A DNA stretch of 29,165 nt from a virus: positions 1-29,165 of the IMG/VR virus record IMGVR_UViG_3300009481_000067, one strand, 5' to 3'. Under the pieces are notes generated by a model. The model ran no database searches. It saw only the letters and a program-made list of their open reading frames with translations, and had not been told where the DNA came from. The stretch's first letter is position 1. Every line of letters begins with the position of its first letter. This document shows, piece by piece, positions 9,690-16,251 of this stretch. A program made the translations under genes and the position numbers.

Positions 9690-10147
9690 TTACAATACTA
9701 GGATCATTGATTGGCTTTGCAGGATCTGCACTACCCAAAGCCTTCGATATGTTCTCAGATTGGCAGGACAGGAAACACGAACTAGCCATGATGGATCGCC
9801 AGATAGAGGCATCCAAACTAACACACACACAAAAGATAGAAGCATTAAATATAGAGGCCGACATAAGCGAGAGTAAGGCCCTGTATAAACACGATCAGTC
9901 CATGAAGTCTACGGGGTTTATGGCAGGACTGAGGGCAAGTGTGAGGCCAGTTATAACATACTTATTCTTTACACTATTTGCAGTCATAAAAGGCGCTGCG
10001 CTATATGGCTTAATATATACAGATGGAGTCGTATGGGAAATAGCTATAACGACACTGTGGGATGAGGAAACGCAAGGCATATTTGCTGCCATCATATCAT
10101 TTTGGTTTGGAAGTCGCGCCCTCCAGAGATCAAGGAGCAGTTCGTAA
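9686..10147 (+). CDS. Holin, three-TM GTA-type (153 aa)
   Basis: Start overlaps the upstream stop as ATGA. Residues 3-20 form a hydrophobic/amphipathic segment, ~28-66 a charged helical linker, ~88-109 and ~127-143 two further membrane segments. The stretch RASVRPVITYLFF (83-95) and the terminal FWFGSRAL (139-146) match the layout of the 'holin of 3TMs, for gene-transfer release' family. Such holins make lesions in the inner membrane so that the endolysin reaches the murein. The lysozyme 1.1 kb downstream supports a lysis role. Family assignment is by motif recognition only. Confidence 0.75.
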   Translation: MITILGSLIGFAGSALPKAFDMFSDWQDRKHELAMMDRQIEASKLTHTQKIEALNIEADISESKALYKHDQSMKSTGFMAGLRASVRPVITYLFFTLFAVIKGAALYGLIYTDGVVWEIAITTLWDEETQGIFAAIISFWFGSRALQRSRSSS

Positions 10148-10425
10148 TGTCTGTAAAAAAAGGCAGTGAAACATTTTCTGGATACAACAAACCCAAGAGG
10201 ACTCCTAATCATTCAAAAAAATCTCATGCTGTATTAGCTAAAGAGGGGGGTAAAGAAAAGTTAATACGCTTTGGACAACAGGGAGTAAAAACTGCTGGTA
10301 AACCTAAACCAGGAGAATCGACAAAACAAAAAGCTAGAAGAAAATCATTTAAAGCTAGGCATGGTAAAAACATTGCAAAGGGTAAAATGTCAGCAGCATA
10401 TTGGGCAAACAAAGTAAAATGGTAA
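10147..10425 (+). CDS. DUF6321-like small basic phage protein (92 aa)
   Basis: The start is set at the ATG overlapping the holin stop as TAATG; an upstream in-frame ATG at 10102 would extend deep into the holin and has no ribosome site advantage. The protein begins MSVKKGSETFSGYNKPKRTP and ends with KMSAAYWANKVKW, a pattern I recognise from small basic proteins frequent in cyanophages and other marine phages (DUF6321). It is very Lys-rich, has no cysteine or membrane segment, and could bind nucleic acid. The function is unknown. Confidence 0.7.
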   Translation: MSVKKGSETFSGYNKPKRTPNHSKKSHAVLAKEGGKEKLIRFGQQGVKTAGKPKPGESTKQKARRKSFKARHGKNIAKGKMSAAYWANKVKW

Positions 10426-10476
10426 AACAATATTATGGGTTATTACAAGTATTACTACACACAGAGAGGAATAAAT

Positions 10477-10695
10477 ATGAACGCCATATTAGATAGTATA
10501 GGTGGTTGTGGTAAAGAAAGTATACTTTTTGTAACGGAGGATAGTGTGATGGTAGAAGATAATACAGATACCCTTACGGGATGCAAGTGCGATAGTTGTA
10601 TTGAGTGTGGGTGTGATCCTGAAGTATGCAAGTGTGGATGTCATAAAAGTCCATTTGACAAAACAGAAATATTTAAAAATAAAGGAGAACGATAA
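10477..10695 (+). CDS. Metallothionein-like Cys-rich protein (72 aa)
   Basis: ATG at 10477 has an AGAGAGGA site 6 nt upstream; an ATG 42 nt earlier lacks one. A second in-frame ATG at 10549 with ACGGAGG upstream could give a 48-aa form. The C-terminal half holds a dense cluster CKCDSCIECGCDPEVCKCGCH, nine cysteines and one histidine within 21 residues in CxC/CxxC spacing, typical of metal-thiolate proteins. It probably binds Zn, Cu or Cd, or buffers iron-sulfur chemistry next to the IscA-like gene just downstream. The role in infection is unknown. Confidence 0.65.
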   Translation: MNAILDSIGGCGKESILFVTEDSVMVEDNTDTLTGCKCDSCIECGCDPEVCKCGCHKSPFDKTEIFKNKGER

Positions 10696-10808
10696 TGCCT
10701 TATGGAAAAGGAACATATGGAAGTAAAGTTGGAAGACCCCCAAAAAAGAAACCTGCTAAAATGATGCATGGCGGTTCTATGAAAAAGAATAATAAAAAGA
10801 AAAAATAA
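10695..10808 (+). CDS. Lys-rich miniprotein (37 aa)
   Basis: ATG overlaps the upstream stop (TAATG) and follows AAAGGAGAACG, an excellent ribosome site. The peptide starts MPYGKGTYGSKVGRPPKKK, contains MMHGGSM and ends in a Lys/Asn run. Small KKK-ending proteins with a Gly/Tyr start are common in marine phages between lysis and tail genes. The 'GRPPKKKP' core resembles an AT-hook-like basic motif, so DNA binding is possible. No function is known to me. Confidence 0.55.
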   Translation: MPYGKGTYGSKVGRPPKKKPAKMMHGGSMKKNNKKKK

Positions 10809-10813
10809 ATTAA

Positions 10814-11140
10814 ATGCTGGATATCACTCAAGAAGCTAAAGACTATCTTCGCGTTATTACAAAGGAACACAATAAAGAATATATAGCCTTTGGGGTTAAG
10901 GGTGGAGGGTGTTCAGGGTTTTCCTATATATGGGATTTCTCTGAAGGCCCTCTTAAAGAAGATGAACTAATAGATTTAGGAGATGGTATATCTCTTGTAG
11001 TTGATGGCATGAGTGTTATGTATACGTTAGGAAGTAAAATAGATTACGTTAAAGAGTTAGGCGGTACATATTTAAAAGTATTAAACCCTATGGCAGACAG
11101 TCAATGTGGTTGTGGAGAATCTTTTTCAGTTAGGATGTAA
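10814..11140 (+). CDS. IscA/ErpA/HesB-like A-type iron-sulfur carrier (108 aa)
   Basis: Length and motifs fit A-type carriers. Cys33 lies in GGCSGFSY and Cys98/Cys100 in the C-terminal QCGCGESF, giving the three-cysteine signature that binds an Fe-S cluster and passes it to apo-proteins. The N-terminal ITQEAKDYL matches the family's start. HesB/IscA-like genes are known auxiliary genes in marine phages; possible clients here are host proteins or the phage's own Fe-S candidates (the RecB/Cas4-like nuclease and the Cys-rich plus-strand protein). It sits among lysis and miniprotein genes, with 5 nt before and 3 nt after it, and is likely expressed late. Confidence 0.88.
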   Translation: MLDITQEAKDYLRVITKEHNKEYIAFGVKGGGCSGFSYIWDFSEGPLKEDELIDLGDGISLVVDGMSVMYTLGSKIDYVKELGGTYLKVLNPMADSQCGCGESFSVRM

Positions 11141-11143
11141 TTA

Positions 11144-11272
11144 ATGTCTTTGTATAAAAATATAAATAAAAGAAAAAAACAGGGAATATCTCGTAGTAAA
11201 GCAAAAAGTACAATAAGCCCTAAAGCATATGCAAATATGAAAAAGGGGTTTCCAAAAAAGAAAAAAAAATAA
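11144..11272 (+). CDS. Lys-rich miniprotein with SKSTISPKAY-type core (42 aa)
   Basis: The ATG is 3 nt after the IscA-like stop. The product starts MSLYKNINKRKKQGISRSKA, continues with KSTISPKAYANMKKGFPKKK and ends in lysines. This arrangement recurs in small conserved phage proteins of marine podoviruses and myoviruses. It is strongly basic with no hydrophobic segment. The function is unknown; DNA packaging or nucleic-acid binding is only a guess from charge. Confidence 0.6.
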   Translation: MSLYKNINKRKKQGISRSKAKSTISPKAYANMKKGFPKKKKK

Positions 11273-11282
11273 AGGTGTAAAC

Positions 11283-11729
11283 GTGAGAAGAATGACAGAT
11301 GAGGGTCTTGACCTTATTAAATTATATGAAGGGTATTCCTCTTCCCCCTATCTCTGTCCAGCACAACATTGGACTATCGGGTATGGGGCCATCTGGGGAA
11401 TGGATAATAAAAGAGTTACTGAAGACCACCCTGATATTAATAAAGATCAGGCAGACTATTTGTTAAGAAGAGATGTTAAGAAGTCTGAGATGGCAGTTCT
11501 CAGACATATACGAGTTCCACTAGAAGATGGACAGTTCAATTCTCTTTGTTCATTCGTATTTAATCTAGGCAGTGGTGCGCTACAGAGCAGTACACTAAGG
11601 CGTAAGATTAACAGAGGAGACTACATTGGTGCAGCTGACGAATTTCCACGGTGGGTGTACGCTGGAGGTAGACGCTTAAAAGGGCTAATAAAAAGAAGAG
11701 AGCATGAACGTGCAATGTTTCTTGAATGA
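11283..11729 (+). CDS. Endolysin, GH24 lysozyme (148 aa)
   Basis: Muramidase of the T4/P22-lysozyme family that cuts the murein glycan. Glu16, Cys25 and Thr31 (YEG...YLCPA...WTIGYG) match the E-x8-[D/C]-x5-T catalytic layout; the Cys in place of Asp is known from P1 Lyz-type enzymes. The C-terminal LKGLIKRREHERAMFL is typical of the family. There is no signal or SAR segment, so it should need the holin. The frame opens with GTG at 11283 after AAAGGTG; an ATG at 11292 is the alternative start. Confidence 0.92.
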   Translation: MRRMTDEGLDLIKLYEGYSSSPYLCPAQHWTIGYGAIWGMDNKRVTEDHPDINKDQADYLLRRDVKKSEMAVLRHIRVPLEDGQFNSLCSFVFNLGSGALQSSTLRRKINRGDYIGAADEFPRWVYAGGRRLKGLIKRREHERAMFLE

Positions 11730-11738
11730 GGATATGAA

Positions 11739-11894
11739 ATGGAAGATGGATGGTCAGTAATTACACAAGGGTGGCCCATTGCATTAGGGTTTATAACGCT
11801 TGTAATTGTCTTGGCAAAAATGCATGGTGAAATAGATACGTTAAAAGAAAAGGTCAAAGTCTTATTTGAATTATGGAACAGTAAGGGAAAATGA
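11739..11894 (+). CDS. Single-TM small protein, possible spanin or lysis accessory (51 aa)
   Basis: ATG at 11739 follows GAGGATATGAA; its stop overlaps the next ATG (ATGA). Residues ~13-27 are one hydrophobic membrane helix (IALGFITLVIVLA), followed by a charged amphipathic helix (GEIDTLKEKVKVLFEL). A short N-terminus, one TM and a coiled-coil-like tail directly after the endolysin fits an inner-membrane spanin or a holin modulator. It has no periplasmic Cys and is short for a classical i-spanin, so the role is uncertain. Confidence 0.6.
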   Translation: MEDGWSVITQGWPIALGFITLVIVLAKMHGEIDTLKEKVKVLFELWNSKGK

Positions 11895-12232
11895 AAGAAC
11901 TATCAGACATAAATACAATGTCAATAGAACTAGTAGAGTTGATTACTCCAATGCTAGTTATAATGTTGGCATTGATACTTACATTGATGGTACGCGACTT
12001 CGCTACTAATTTTATAAACGGAATTAAATTTAGGATGCACTCTAGCTTCCAAGAGGGAGACAAGTGCATACTCGATGGAGACAAAGCCATCATACTAAAG
12101 ATAGGCTTCTACGAAACTGTATTGCAAATAGACAATGGCAGGGGCGTAGTGTGGCGGTTCCTGCCCAATGAAAGAATAAAGTTTCACAAACTAGAAAAGG
12201 TAATTAAAGATTTACCATCGAAAACTACTTAG
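11891..12232 (+). CDS. Small membrane protein with MscS-like beta domain (113 aa)
   Basis: Residues 17-36 form a strong membrane helix. From ~41 the sequence follows the MscS beta-domain pattern: a basic linker (NGIKFRMHS), then FQEGDKC (53-59), alternating beta strands, and RFLPNERI (89-96), comparable to the 'F..GD.V....G.V..I....T......V.IPN..I' signature of small mechanosensitive channels. The usual first membrane helices are missing. It overlaps the one-TM gene by 4 nt and is the last gene of the plus-strand operon, meeting the convergent minus operon with an 8-nt overlap. It could modulate host membrane tension or lysis timing. The MscS link is recognised by eye. Confidence 0.55.
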   Translation: MKELSDINTMSIELVELITPMLVIMLALILTLMVRDFATNFINGIKFRMHSSFQEGDKCILDGDKAIILKIGFYETVLQIDNGRGVVWRFLPNERIKFHKLEKVIKDLPSKTT

Positions 12233-12425
12233 GTTCTTTTTTGTAGTCTTCTAACACCGCTGTTTGGTAATATCCATCAGGAGTATATCCCCTAATTTCT
12301 TCTATTAATACTTTGTCCTCTGGTTTTGCACAGTCTTTCGCATATCTCTTTACTATGCGTAAACTAAAACTAGAAGTTGTTATTCTATTTCCATTAGGTT
12401 TTGTTATTGTTACTTTAAATTCCAT
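12225..12425 (-). CDS. Small hypothetical protein (66 aa)
   Basis: ATG at 12425 follows GGGGGTAAAC on the minus strand. The product has an N-terminal beta-like half (MEFKVTITKPNGNRITTSSF) and a basic helix, with no TM. It is the last gene of the long minus-strand operon and overlaps the opposing gene's 3' end by 8 nt. I do not recognise it. Confidence 0.55.
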   Translation of the reverse strand: MEFKVTITKPNGNRITTSSFSLRIVKRYAKDCAKPEDKVLIEEIRGYTPDGYYQTAVLEDYKKEPK

Positions 12426-12462
12426 GTTTACCCCCTAAAAAACGTGATTGTTTAAAAATCAA

Positions 12463-12545
12463 CCTCATAGGATGAGGCAGAAGGGGCTGCAAAGACACCT
12501 TCTGGTAGGTGTATTCTAGAATTTACCTACCTACTCTGTAGCCCC
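12463..12545. other. Structured intergenic segment with nested and alternative stems
   Basis: A small hairpin CCTCAT(AGG)ATGAGG lies at 12463-12477. A larger element closes by GGGGCTGCA (12483-12491) with TGTAGCCCC (12537-12545), eight Watson-Crick pairs plus one G-U on the plus strand (an A-C mismatch on the minus strand). Inside it ACACCT (12495-12500) pairs with AGGTGT (12507-12512), or alternatively GGTAGGT (12504-12510) pairs with ACCTACC (12525-12531); the two choices exclude each other. ATTCTAGAAT (12513-12522) is a perfect palindrome. The segment sits between two minus-strand genes, near the point where the two operons converge. It could be a terminator, a processing site or a small RNA. 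No tRNA fits. Confidence 0.5.
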
Positions 12546-12584
12546 CTTTAAAACGCCATATACGCGATTTGGCTTATTTTAACT

Positions 12585-12857
12585 TTAACTTAGGTGTAAT
12601 CTAAAGAGATTTGATAGTAACGTAGCTATTGCGAATGTATTCACCACAATTAATGAACGATCATTCCATAATATTCCTACAATCAACCATCCTCCTATAC
12701 CTACAAAATGAAAATACAGGTTAAGAGGATAGATGTTGTTAGCGGTTAGCAGTATACCTGCCATTAAAACTATACTAGAGAACCATTTAATGTACCAATC
12801 AATAGTATGCAATGGTGTTCTAGTTACTATAGTTGTTCCGTTGTGTTTGTCAGTCAT
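12585..12857 (-). CDS. Small multi-pass membrane protein, DUF6552-like (90 aa)
   Basis: Three hydrophobic segments are visible at ~23-40, ~45-63 and ~68-86, joined by short loops, with an N-terminal polar tail. The 'NIYPLNLYFHFVGIGGWLIVGILWNDRSLIVVN' region (given in pieces: NIYPLN at 41-46, WLIVGILWNDRS at 57-68) resembles a small membrane protein family common in marine phages. The function is unknown. It overlaps the exported-protein gene upstream by 8 nt, so the two are probably made together. Confidence 0.6.
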   Translation of the reverse strand: MTDKHNGTTIVTRTPLHTIDWYIKWFSSIVLMAGILLTANNIYPLNLYFHFVGIGGWLIVGILWNDRSLIVVNTFAIATLLSNLFRLHLS

Positions 12858-13179
12858 TATTCTTTTGTAAAGAGAATGTCGTATCTGTTATTTCACCTGT
12901 TGTTCCAGCGTCCACCATACATAGCTGAGTTATGTTTGATGGCAATATAACATTAGCAGACCACGTACCTGTGTCTTTATTCAAATGTATTATAGTTACG
13001 TGACCTTTATTAGATACTCCTCTAAATATTATTCTTTCTTTGTGAAGACCTTCAATAACTCCCGCAGCTGTTGGAAGCGGTTTACACCCCATTTGGGGTG
13101 ACGGTTGAGCCGTGGAAAGTCCAATAAAAGATAACAATATAGCACCTGTTATTCCTCCTAATATTAATTTATTTTTCAT
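12850..13179 (-). CDS. Exported hypothetical protein with signal peptide (109 aa)
   Basis: Residues 1-24 form a textbook Sec signal: a basic start (MKNK), a hydrophobic core (LILGGITGAILLSFIG) and an STA cleavage motif. The mature ~85 residues are predicted beta-rich and have Cys32 and Cys87, which could form a disulfide in the periplasm. No lipobox Cys is at the cleavage site, so it is not a lipoprotein. Phage-encoded periplasmic proteins may act in superinfection exclusion or receptor masking; for this one that is only an inference. Confidence 0.65.
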   Translation of the reverse strand: MKNKLILGGITGAILLSFIGLSTAQPSPQMGCKPLPTAAGVIEGLHKERIIFRGVSNKGHVTIIHLNKDTGTWSANVILPSNITQLCMVDAGTTGEITDTTFSLQKNND

Positions 13180-13188
13180 GTCAATATC

Positions 13189-13623
13189 CTATACGGTAAA
13201 AGTTTTTCTAAGATGTTTTTCTAAATAGTCTAACGCTCTTTTTAGTACATTTGGATCATCATCAAAACCACCCAAGGCACGATTGCATTTGTGGCACAAC
13301 CATCCCCTGAATGTCTCTGTGTCATGGCAATGATCCAATACCCAAGGGCCATTCCTTGTGTTACCTTTGCCCTTTACTTTCTCTGCATTCCCACCACAAA
13401 TGGGGCAACTGTATCCCTCTTCTGGCATACCGTTTTCTTGTCGTAGTATTTCTCTTATTTTCTGCAATTCATTGTTGCAAGTTTTACATTCGGGGCGTAA
13501 AAAGTTACCACCTGAATGTGGAGAAAAAGCAGAAAGGGGAAGATACATATTGCATTTACTACATACCTTCCCCTCCCCTGCACCTAAATCCTCATGTTCT
13601 ATGGGAAATAGATTTAACTGCAT
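13189..13623 (-). CDS. Recombination endonuclease VII-like HNH nuclease (144 aa)
   Basis: The start is placed at ATG 13623, 2 nt after the upstream stop, behind GGAAG; a longer frame from 13653 would overlap the neighbour. The C-terminal half carries the endonuclease VII signature LDHCHDTETFRGWLCHKCN (96-114): Asp97, His98, His100 and Asn114 form the beta-beta-alpha metal site, while Cys73/Cys76 and Cys110/Cys113 bind structural zinc. An additional N-terminal CxxC pair set (Cys21/24, Cys46/49) looks like a second zinc finger. The enzyme resolves Holliday junctions and branched DNA before packaging, as T4 gp49 does. Confidence 0.85.
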   Translation of the reverse strand: MQLNLFPIEHEDLGAGEGKVCSKCNMYLPLSAFSPHSGGNFLRPECKTCNNELQKIREILRQENGMPEEGYSCPICGGNAEKVKGKGNTRNGPWVLDHCHDTETFRGWLCHKCNRALGGFDDDPNVLKRALDYLEKHLRKTFTV

Positions 13624-13625
13624 AG

Positions 13626-13958
13626 TTATCTTCCAACATCCGACACTATCCATCTTGCGTCATTCCAGAAATTAGAATACACAACACCTAGATCGTGATC
13701 ATCCACAGATGCTTTAAAGTTTGAATAGTCTATGTCCCAAAGCAGTCTGCTCATTTCGAAAGCCAGATCACTTTTATGAACGCGAACACGGTGGGCATAG
13801 TCATTCTTTGGTGTATGCTCTACATCATTAGCATACTTGGGAAAAACCTCTGGTATATGTTTTTTGGATCTAGCTCGTAAGAGAACTGTTCCAGTGTCTC
13901 CACTAGGATCTATGTAATTAACGATAGAAAACAAGCCTTTATTGTGACAAATCCACAT
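13626..13958 (-). CDS. Conserved hypothetical phage/bacterial protein (110 aa)
   Basis: Begins MWICHNKGLFSIVNYID, followed by VLLRARSKKHI, a DYAHRVRVHKSDL segment and DIDYSNFKASV; it ends with YSNFWNDAR. I recognise this order (MWI..GFFS, RAR, YRYR, IDYxNFK, Y..W) from a widespread uncharacterised bacterial and phage family. There is no TM or Cys cluster. It overlaps the RMF-like gene upstream by 20 nt and is followed at 2 nt by endonuclease VII. The function is unknown. Confidence 0.65.
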   Translation of the reverse strand: MWICHNKGLFSIVNYIDPSGDTGTVLLRARSKKHIPEVFPKYANDVEHTPKNDYAHRVRVHKSDLAFEMSRLLWDIDYSNFKASVDDHDLGVVYSNFWNDARWIVSDVGR

Positions 13959-14166
13959 TATTTGTATTCCTTTTTAAATTGTTTAAGTTAATAAAATATT
14001 GTCTGTTATAACCTCTTTCCCACTCTTTGTGTTCAAGAGATTTAAGTCGGTATGGGTTATAACTGTTTATTCTAAAACCCTCTCTTCCTTCAAAGAAAGA
14101 TTTTTCGTTTAAATGTTTCCGTTTACCACCCTTTCTTTTGTTATTAAAAATATATTTATTAGACAC
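13939..14166 (-). CDS. RMF-like small basic protein (75 aa)
   Basis: GTG start at 14166 behind AGGAGG; overlaps the RNR stop by 8 nt. The N-terminal 20 residues are basic (KRKGGKRKHLN). Residues ~27-58 show EGREGF...NPY.......H..W..GY, with Asn37-Pro38-Tyr39, His46, Trp49 and Gly52, the pattern of ribosome modulation factor/CrpP-like proteins. RMF dimerises and inactivates ribosomes by binding near the anti-Shine-Dalgarno region. Whether this phage protein acts on ribosomes, on another RNA, or merely shares the small fold cannot be told from sequence. Confidence 0.5.
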   Translation of the reverse strand: MSNKYIFNNKRKGGKRKHLNEKSFFEGREGFRINSYNPYRLKSLEHKEWERGYNRQYFINLNNLKRNTNNVDLSQ

Positions 14167-15883
14167 TGCATACTCCTCCTGTACCGCTTATTTCACATAT
14201 ATCGTGAGTCTCTACGTGTTCATCAAACTCTTCTCCAAGTTTGTCTACTGCCTCAGAGTAAGGAACAGAAGTAAGTGGCTGACCTCCCCTAGAGCCATCA
14301 GGGTATACTGTAAACCCTCGTAGCCTATGGGCATACTTAGCCAGTGTGTCTGCAAAGTCATCTATTAGGTCAGGGTTATTTAATTTAGTACCCCAAGCAG
14401 GTAGATTAATTGTTGAACTGATTGACATATCTACGTAATCCTGTACGTCTGCCTGAAATCGCATACGTCGTTTGTAATCTTCTGCTAAATCTAATGCAGA
14501 CTCTATGCTCTCAGGGTCTACGCCATATGTGTCTATTAACTCTTGTGCAGATGAATCGACTACATATTGATACTTCCACCTGTGTCCACCTGTAAGATAT
14601 CTTCTTTTGTATGCAACAGCAAAGATAGGTTCTATGCCAGAAGAACTGCCAGCAAGAATAGAAATACTACCAGTGGGAGCAATCGCTCTATTCGCAACTG
14701 GCCTAGATATTGAAAGCTCGTCTGCAAATCTTTTAGAAACGTCATCACTAACTCCTTTATACACTGCCAACCAACGATGTAAATCATCGGTAACTTCATA
14801 CTTTTCTCCTCTTTTAATTAACCATTCATGTAATCCCATTATACCTAAACCCAATCGCCTATTTTTTTCTCTAATCTCATAGACTTTTTGGTAGGGTAAC
14901 TCAGCCCTCAATGTTCCACATATTAAGAACTTTGTAGCTAGATTAACAATGTTTGCTAATTCAGATATATCCTCAATTCTACCAAAGTTAATAGAGCCAA
15001 GATTGCAAACATCACTGTCATCACCACTACATACCTCAGTACAAGCGTTGCGAAGTGTCTCATTCTCATTCTCCATAAAGTTAAAGCTAAACCCAGGCTC
15101 TCCTGTACGCATAGCTTGAGCCACGTTTTCCTTAAACGTATCTCCGTACCCTTCGCCATTCCAATAGTTTAGCAACCACTCTGTATCGTAGTTAATTGAT
15201 ATGTTCGTCATATCTAACGGTGCAGGAAAATTAAAGTCCTGCTCTTTTATTTGCTTTAGTGTAAATCCAGTGTTACCAACTGGCATAGTATCCCAATTCT
15301 TTGCGTTAAGAAATGTTGATACATCCTTGTGTTTCCAATTAAGAGATGCGTATATGGCAGACCTACGACTACCTCCTTGCATCACCTTTTGGCCTATACT
15401 GTTAATCATTTGCATTTTGGGAATAGGGCCAGATGCTAGACCGCCAGACCCACCAAGAACTTTACCTGCTTCTCGATACACCGAATAGTCTACGCCTATC
15501 CCACCGCCTGTCATCAGACAAGACTCAGATTTCCAGCTTAAATTAGCCCAATCTTCTCTCGTATCTTCTTCTGCCTTTAACAAAAAACAGTTGTTGTAAA
15601 ACCTTTTCTTACGTCCTGCATAGTAAAGATACCTACCCCCAGGAATAAACTTTAATTCGTCTACGTATCTAGTAAGTTCCTCCTGTTCTTCAATAGTTAT
15701 AAGGTTCTGTTCACCTGTTCGCAAAGAACCACATACATCTTTTACAAGTGTCGATGCTAAGTCAGACCATGTTTCACACCCATCATGGGCATACTTATAC
15801 TTAAATATATCTTCCGAAAATTTATTTCTAAATTGAGGATTACTATTAGACTTAAACGATGACACTTTACTTCTTCCCTTCAC
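14159..15883 (-). CDS. nrdJ: Class II (adenosylcobalamin-dependent) ribonucleotide reductase (574 aa)
   Basis: Single-chain RNR that turns ribonucleotides into deoxyribonucleotides with a B12-generated radical, so no NrdB is needed and oxygen does not matter. Visible motifs: PGGRYLYYAG (81-90), redox Cys99, the finger-loop NACTE (Asn279, Cys281, Glu283) with the second Cys293 in VCNLGSIN, the GxGxMGLHEW-type loop, the PTGSIS...SGIEP barrel motif, and the C-terminal redox pair Cys563/Cys572 in CEISGTGGVC. The frame starts with GTG at 15883, overlapping DUF3310 by 17 nt; GTG 15865 is an alternative. It is shorter than cellular NrdJ enzymes, as usual in phages. Confidence 0.93.
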   Translation of the reverse strand: MKGRSKVSSFKSNSNPQFRNKFSEDIFKYKYAHDGCETWSDLASTLVKDVCGSLRTGEQNLITIEEQEELTRYVDELKFIPGGRYLYYAGRKKRFYNNCFLLKAEEDTREDWANLSWKSESCLMTGGGIGVDYSVYREAGKVLGGSGGLASGPIPKMQMINSIGQKVMQGGSRRSAIYASLNWKHKDVSTFLNAKNWDTMPVGNTGFTLKQIKEQDFNFPAPLDMTNISINYDTEWLLNYWNGEGYGDTFKENVAQAMRTGEPGFSFNFMENENETLRNACTEVCSGDDSDVCNLGSINFGRIEDISELANIVNLATKFLICGTLRAELPYQKVYEIREKNRRLGLGIMGLHEWLIKRGEKYEVTDDLHRWLAVYKGVSDDVSKRFADELSISRPVANRAIAPTGSISILAGSSSGIEPIFAVAYKRRYLTGGHRWKYQYVVDSSAQELIDTYGVDPESIESALDLAEDYKRRMRFQADVQDYVDMSISSTINLPAWGTKLNNPDLIDDFADTLAKYAHRLRGFTVYPDGSRGGQPLTSVPYSEAVDKLGEEFDEHVETHDICEISGTGGVCSV

Positions 15884-16097
15884 TCTCTTCTATCACACAG
15901 ATTAACCTATTCAAGTACCATTGCGCCTTTTTTAAATCCTCTAAAGGTTTGCCTTTGTAATCAAATCTCCATAGATATTTAAGTATATTACCTTGTAGAT
16001 AGTATTTAAAATTTGGCATAGTTGCAGCTTCTATTGCATCAATACATTCTATACCGCTTTGATTATAGTGGGGTGGATGGTTTATCATGTCTTTCAT
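15867..16097 (-). CDS. DUF3310 protein (76 aa)
   Basis: Contains the diagnostic NHPPHYNQSGIECIDAIEA (6-24), then GNILKYLWR and KKAQWYLNRLI. DUF3310 is a short family found in phage nucleotide-metabolism and replication clusters, function unproven. It sits between a small acidic gene (4 nt away) and RNR (overlap 17 nt), which fits a link to nucleotide supply. Confidence 0.88.
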   Translation of the reverse strand: MKDMINHPPHYNQSGIECIDAIEAATMPNFKYYLQGNILKYLWRFDYKGKPLEDLKKAQWYLNRLICVIEESEGKK

Positions 16098-16101
16098 CTT
16101 A

Positions 16102-16242
16102 TTACTTTCCGTTTGCTATTTCTCTTGCTTCTTCTGGAGAGTACCCCTCTTCAAATATTAACTCATATATAAAAAGATCACGGGCATTGTATGTATCGTC
16201 ATACTGTTCGTACTCCTCATACTCTTCTTCTTCTTTTTTCAT
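16102..16242 (-). CDS. Small acidic protein (46 aa)
   Basis: ATG at 16242 with AGGAC upstream; the frame runs to a TAA 4 nt before the DUF3310 start. The first 17 residues are nearly all Lys, Glu, Tyr and Asp (KKEEEEYEEYEQYDD), followed by RDLFIYELIFEEGYSPEEAR, a helical segment. Similar short acidic proteins are scattered through phage early regions. The function is unknown. Real coding is supported by tight spacing on both sides. Confidence 0.55.
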   Translation of the reverse strand: MKKEEEEYEEYEQYDDTYNARDLFIYELIFEEGYSPEEAREIANGK

Positions 16243-16251
16243 GTATGTGTC

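Noticed and set aside
10102-10146. N-terminal extension of the DUF6321-like gene
   Set aside because: The extension lies inside the holin; the ATG at 10147 is coupled to the holin stop and gives the usual family start.
12478-12547. Possible tRNA: 7-bp GGGGCTG/TAGCCCC outer stem and a GGTA-containing hairpin
   Set aside because: There is no T-arm with a TTC-type loop, no proper anticodon arm and no 3' discriminator/CCA context.
13311-13675. Plus-strand frames opposite endonuclease VII
   Set aside because: The minus strand has clear catalytic and zinc motifs; the opposing frames have no promoter or ribosome site.
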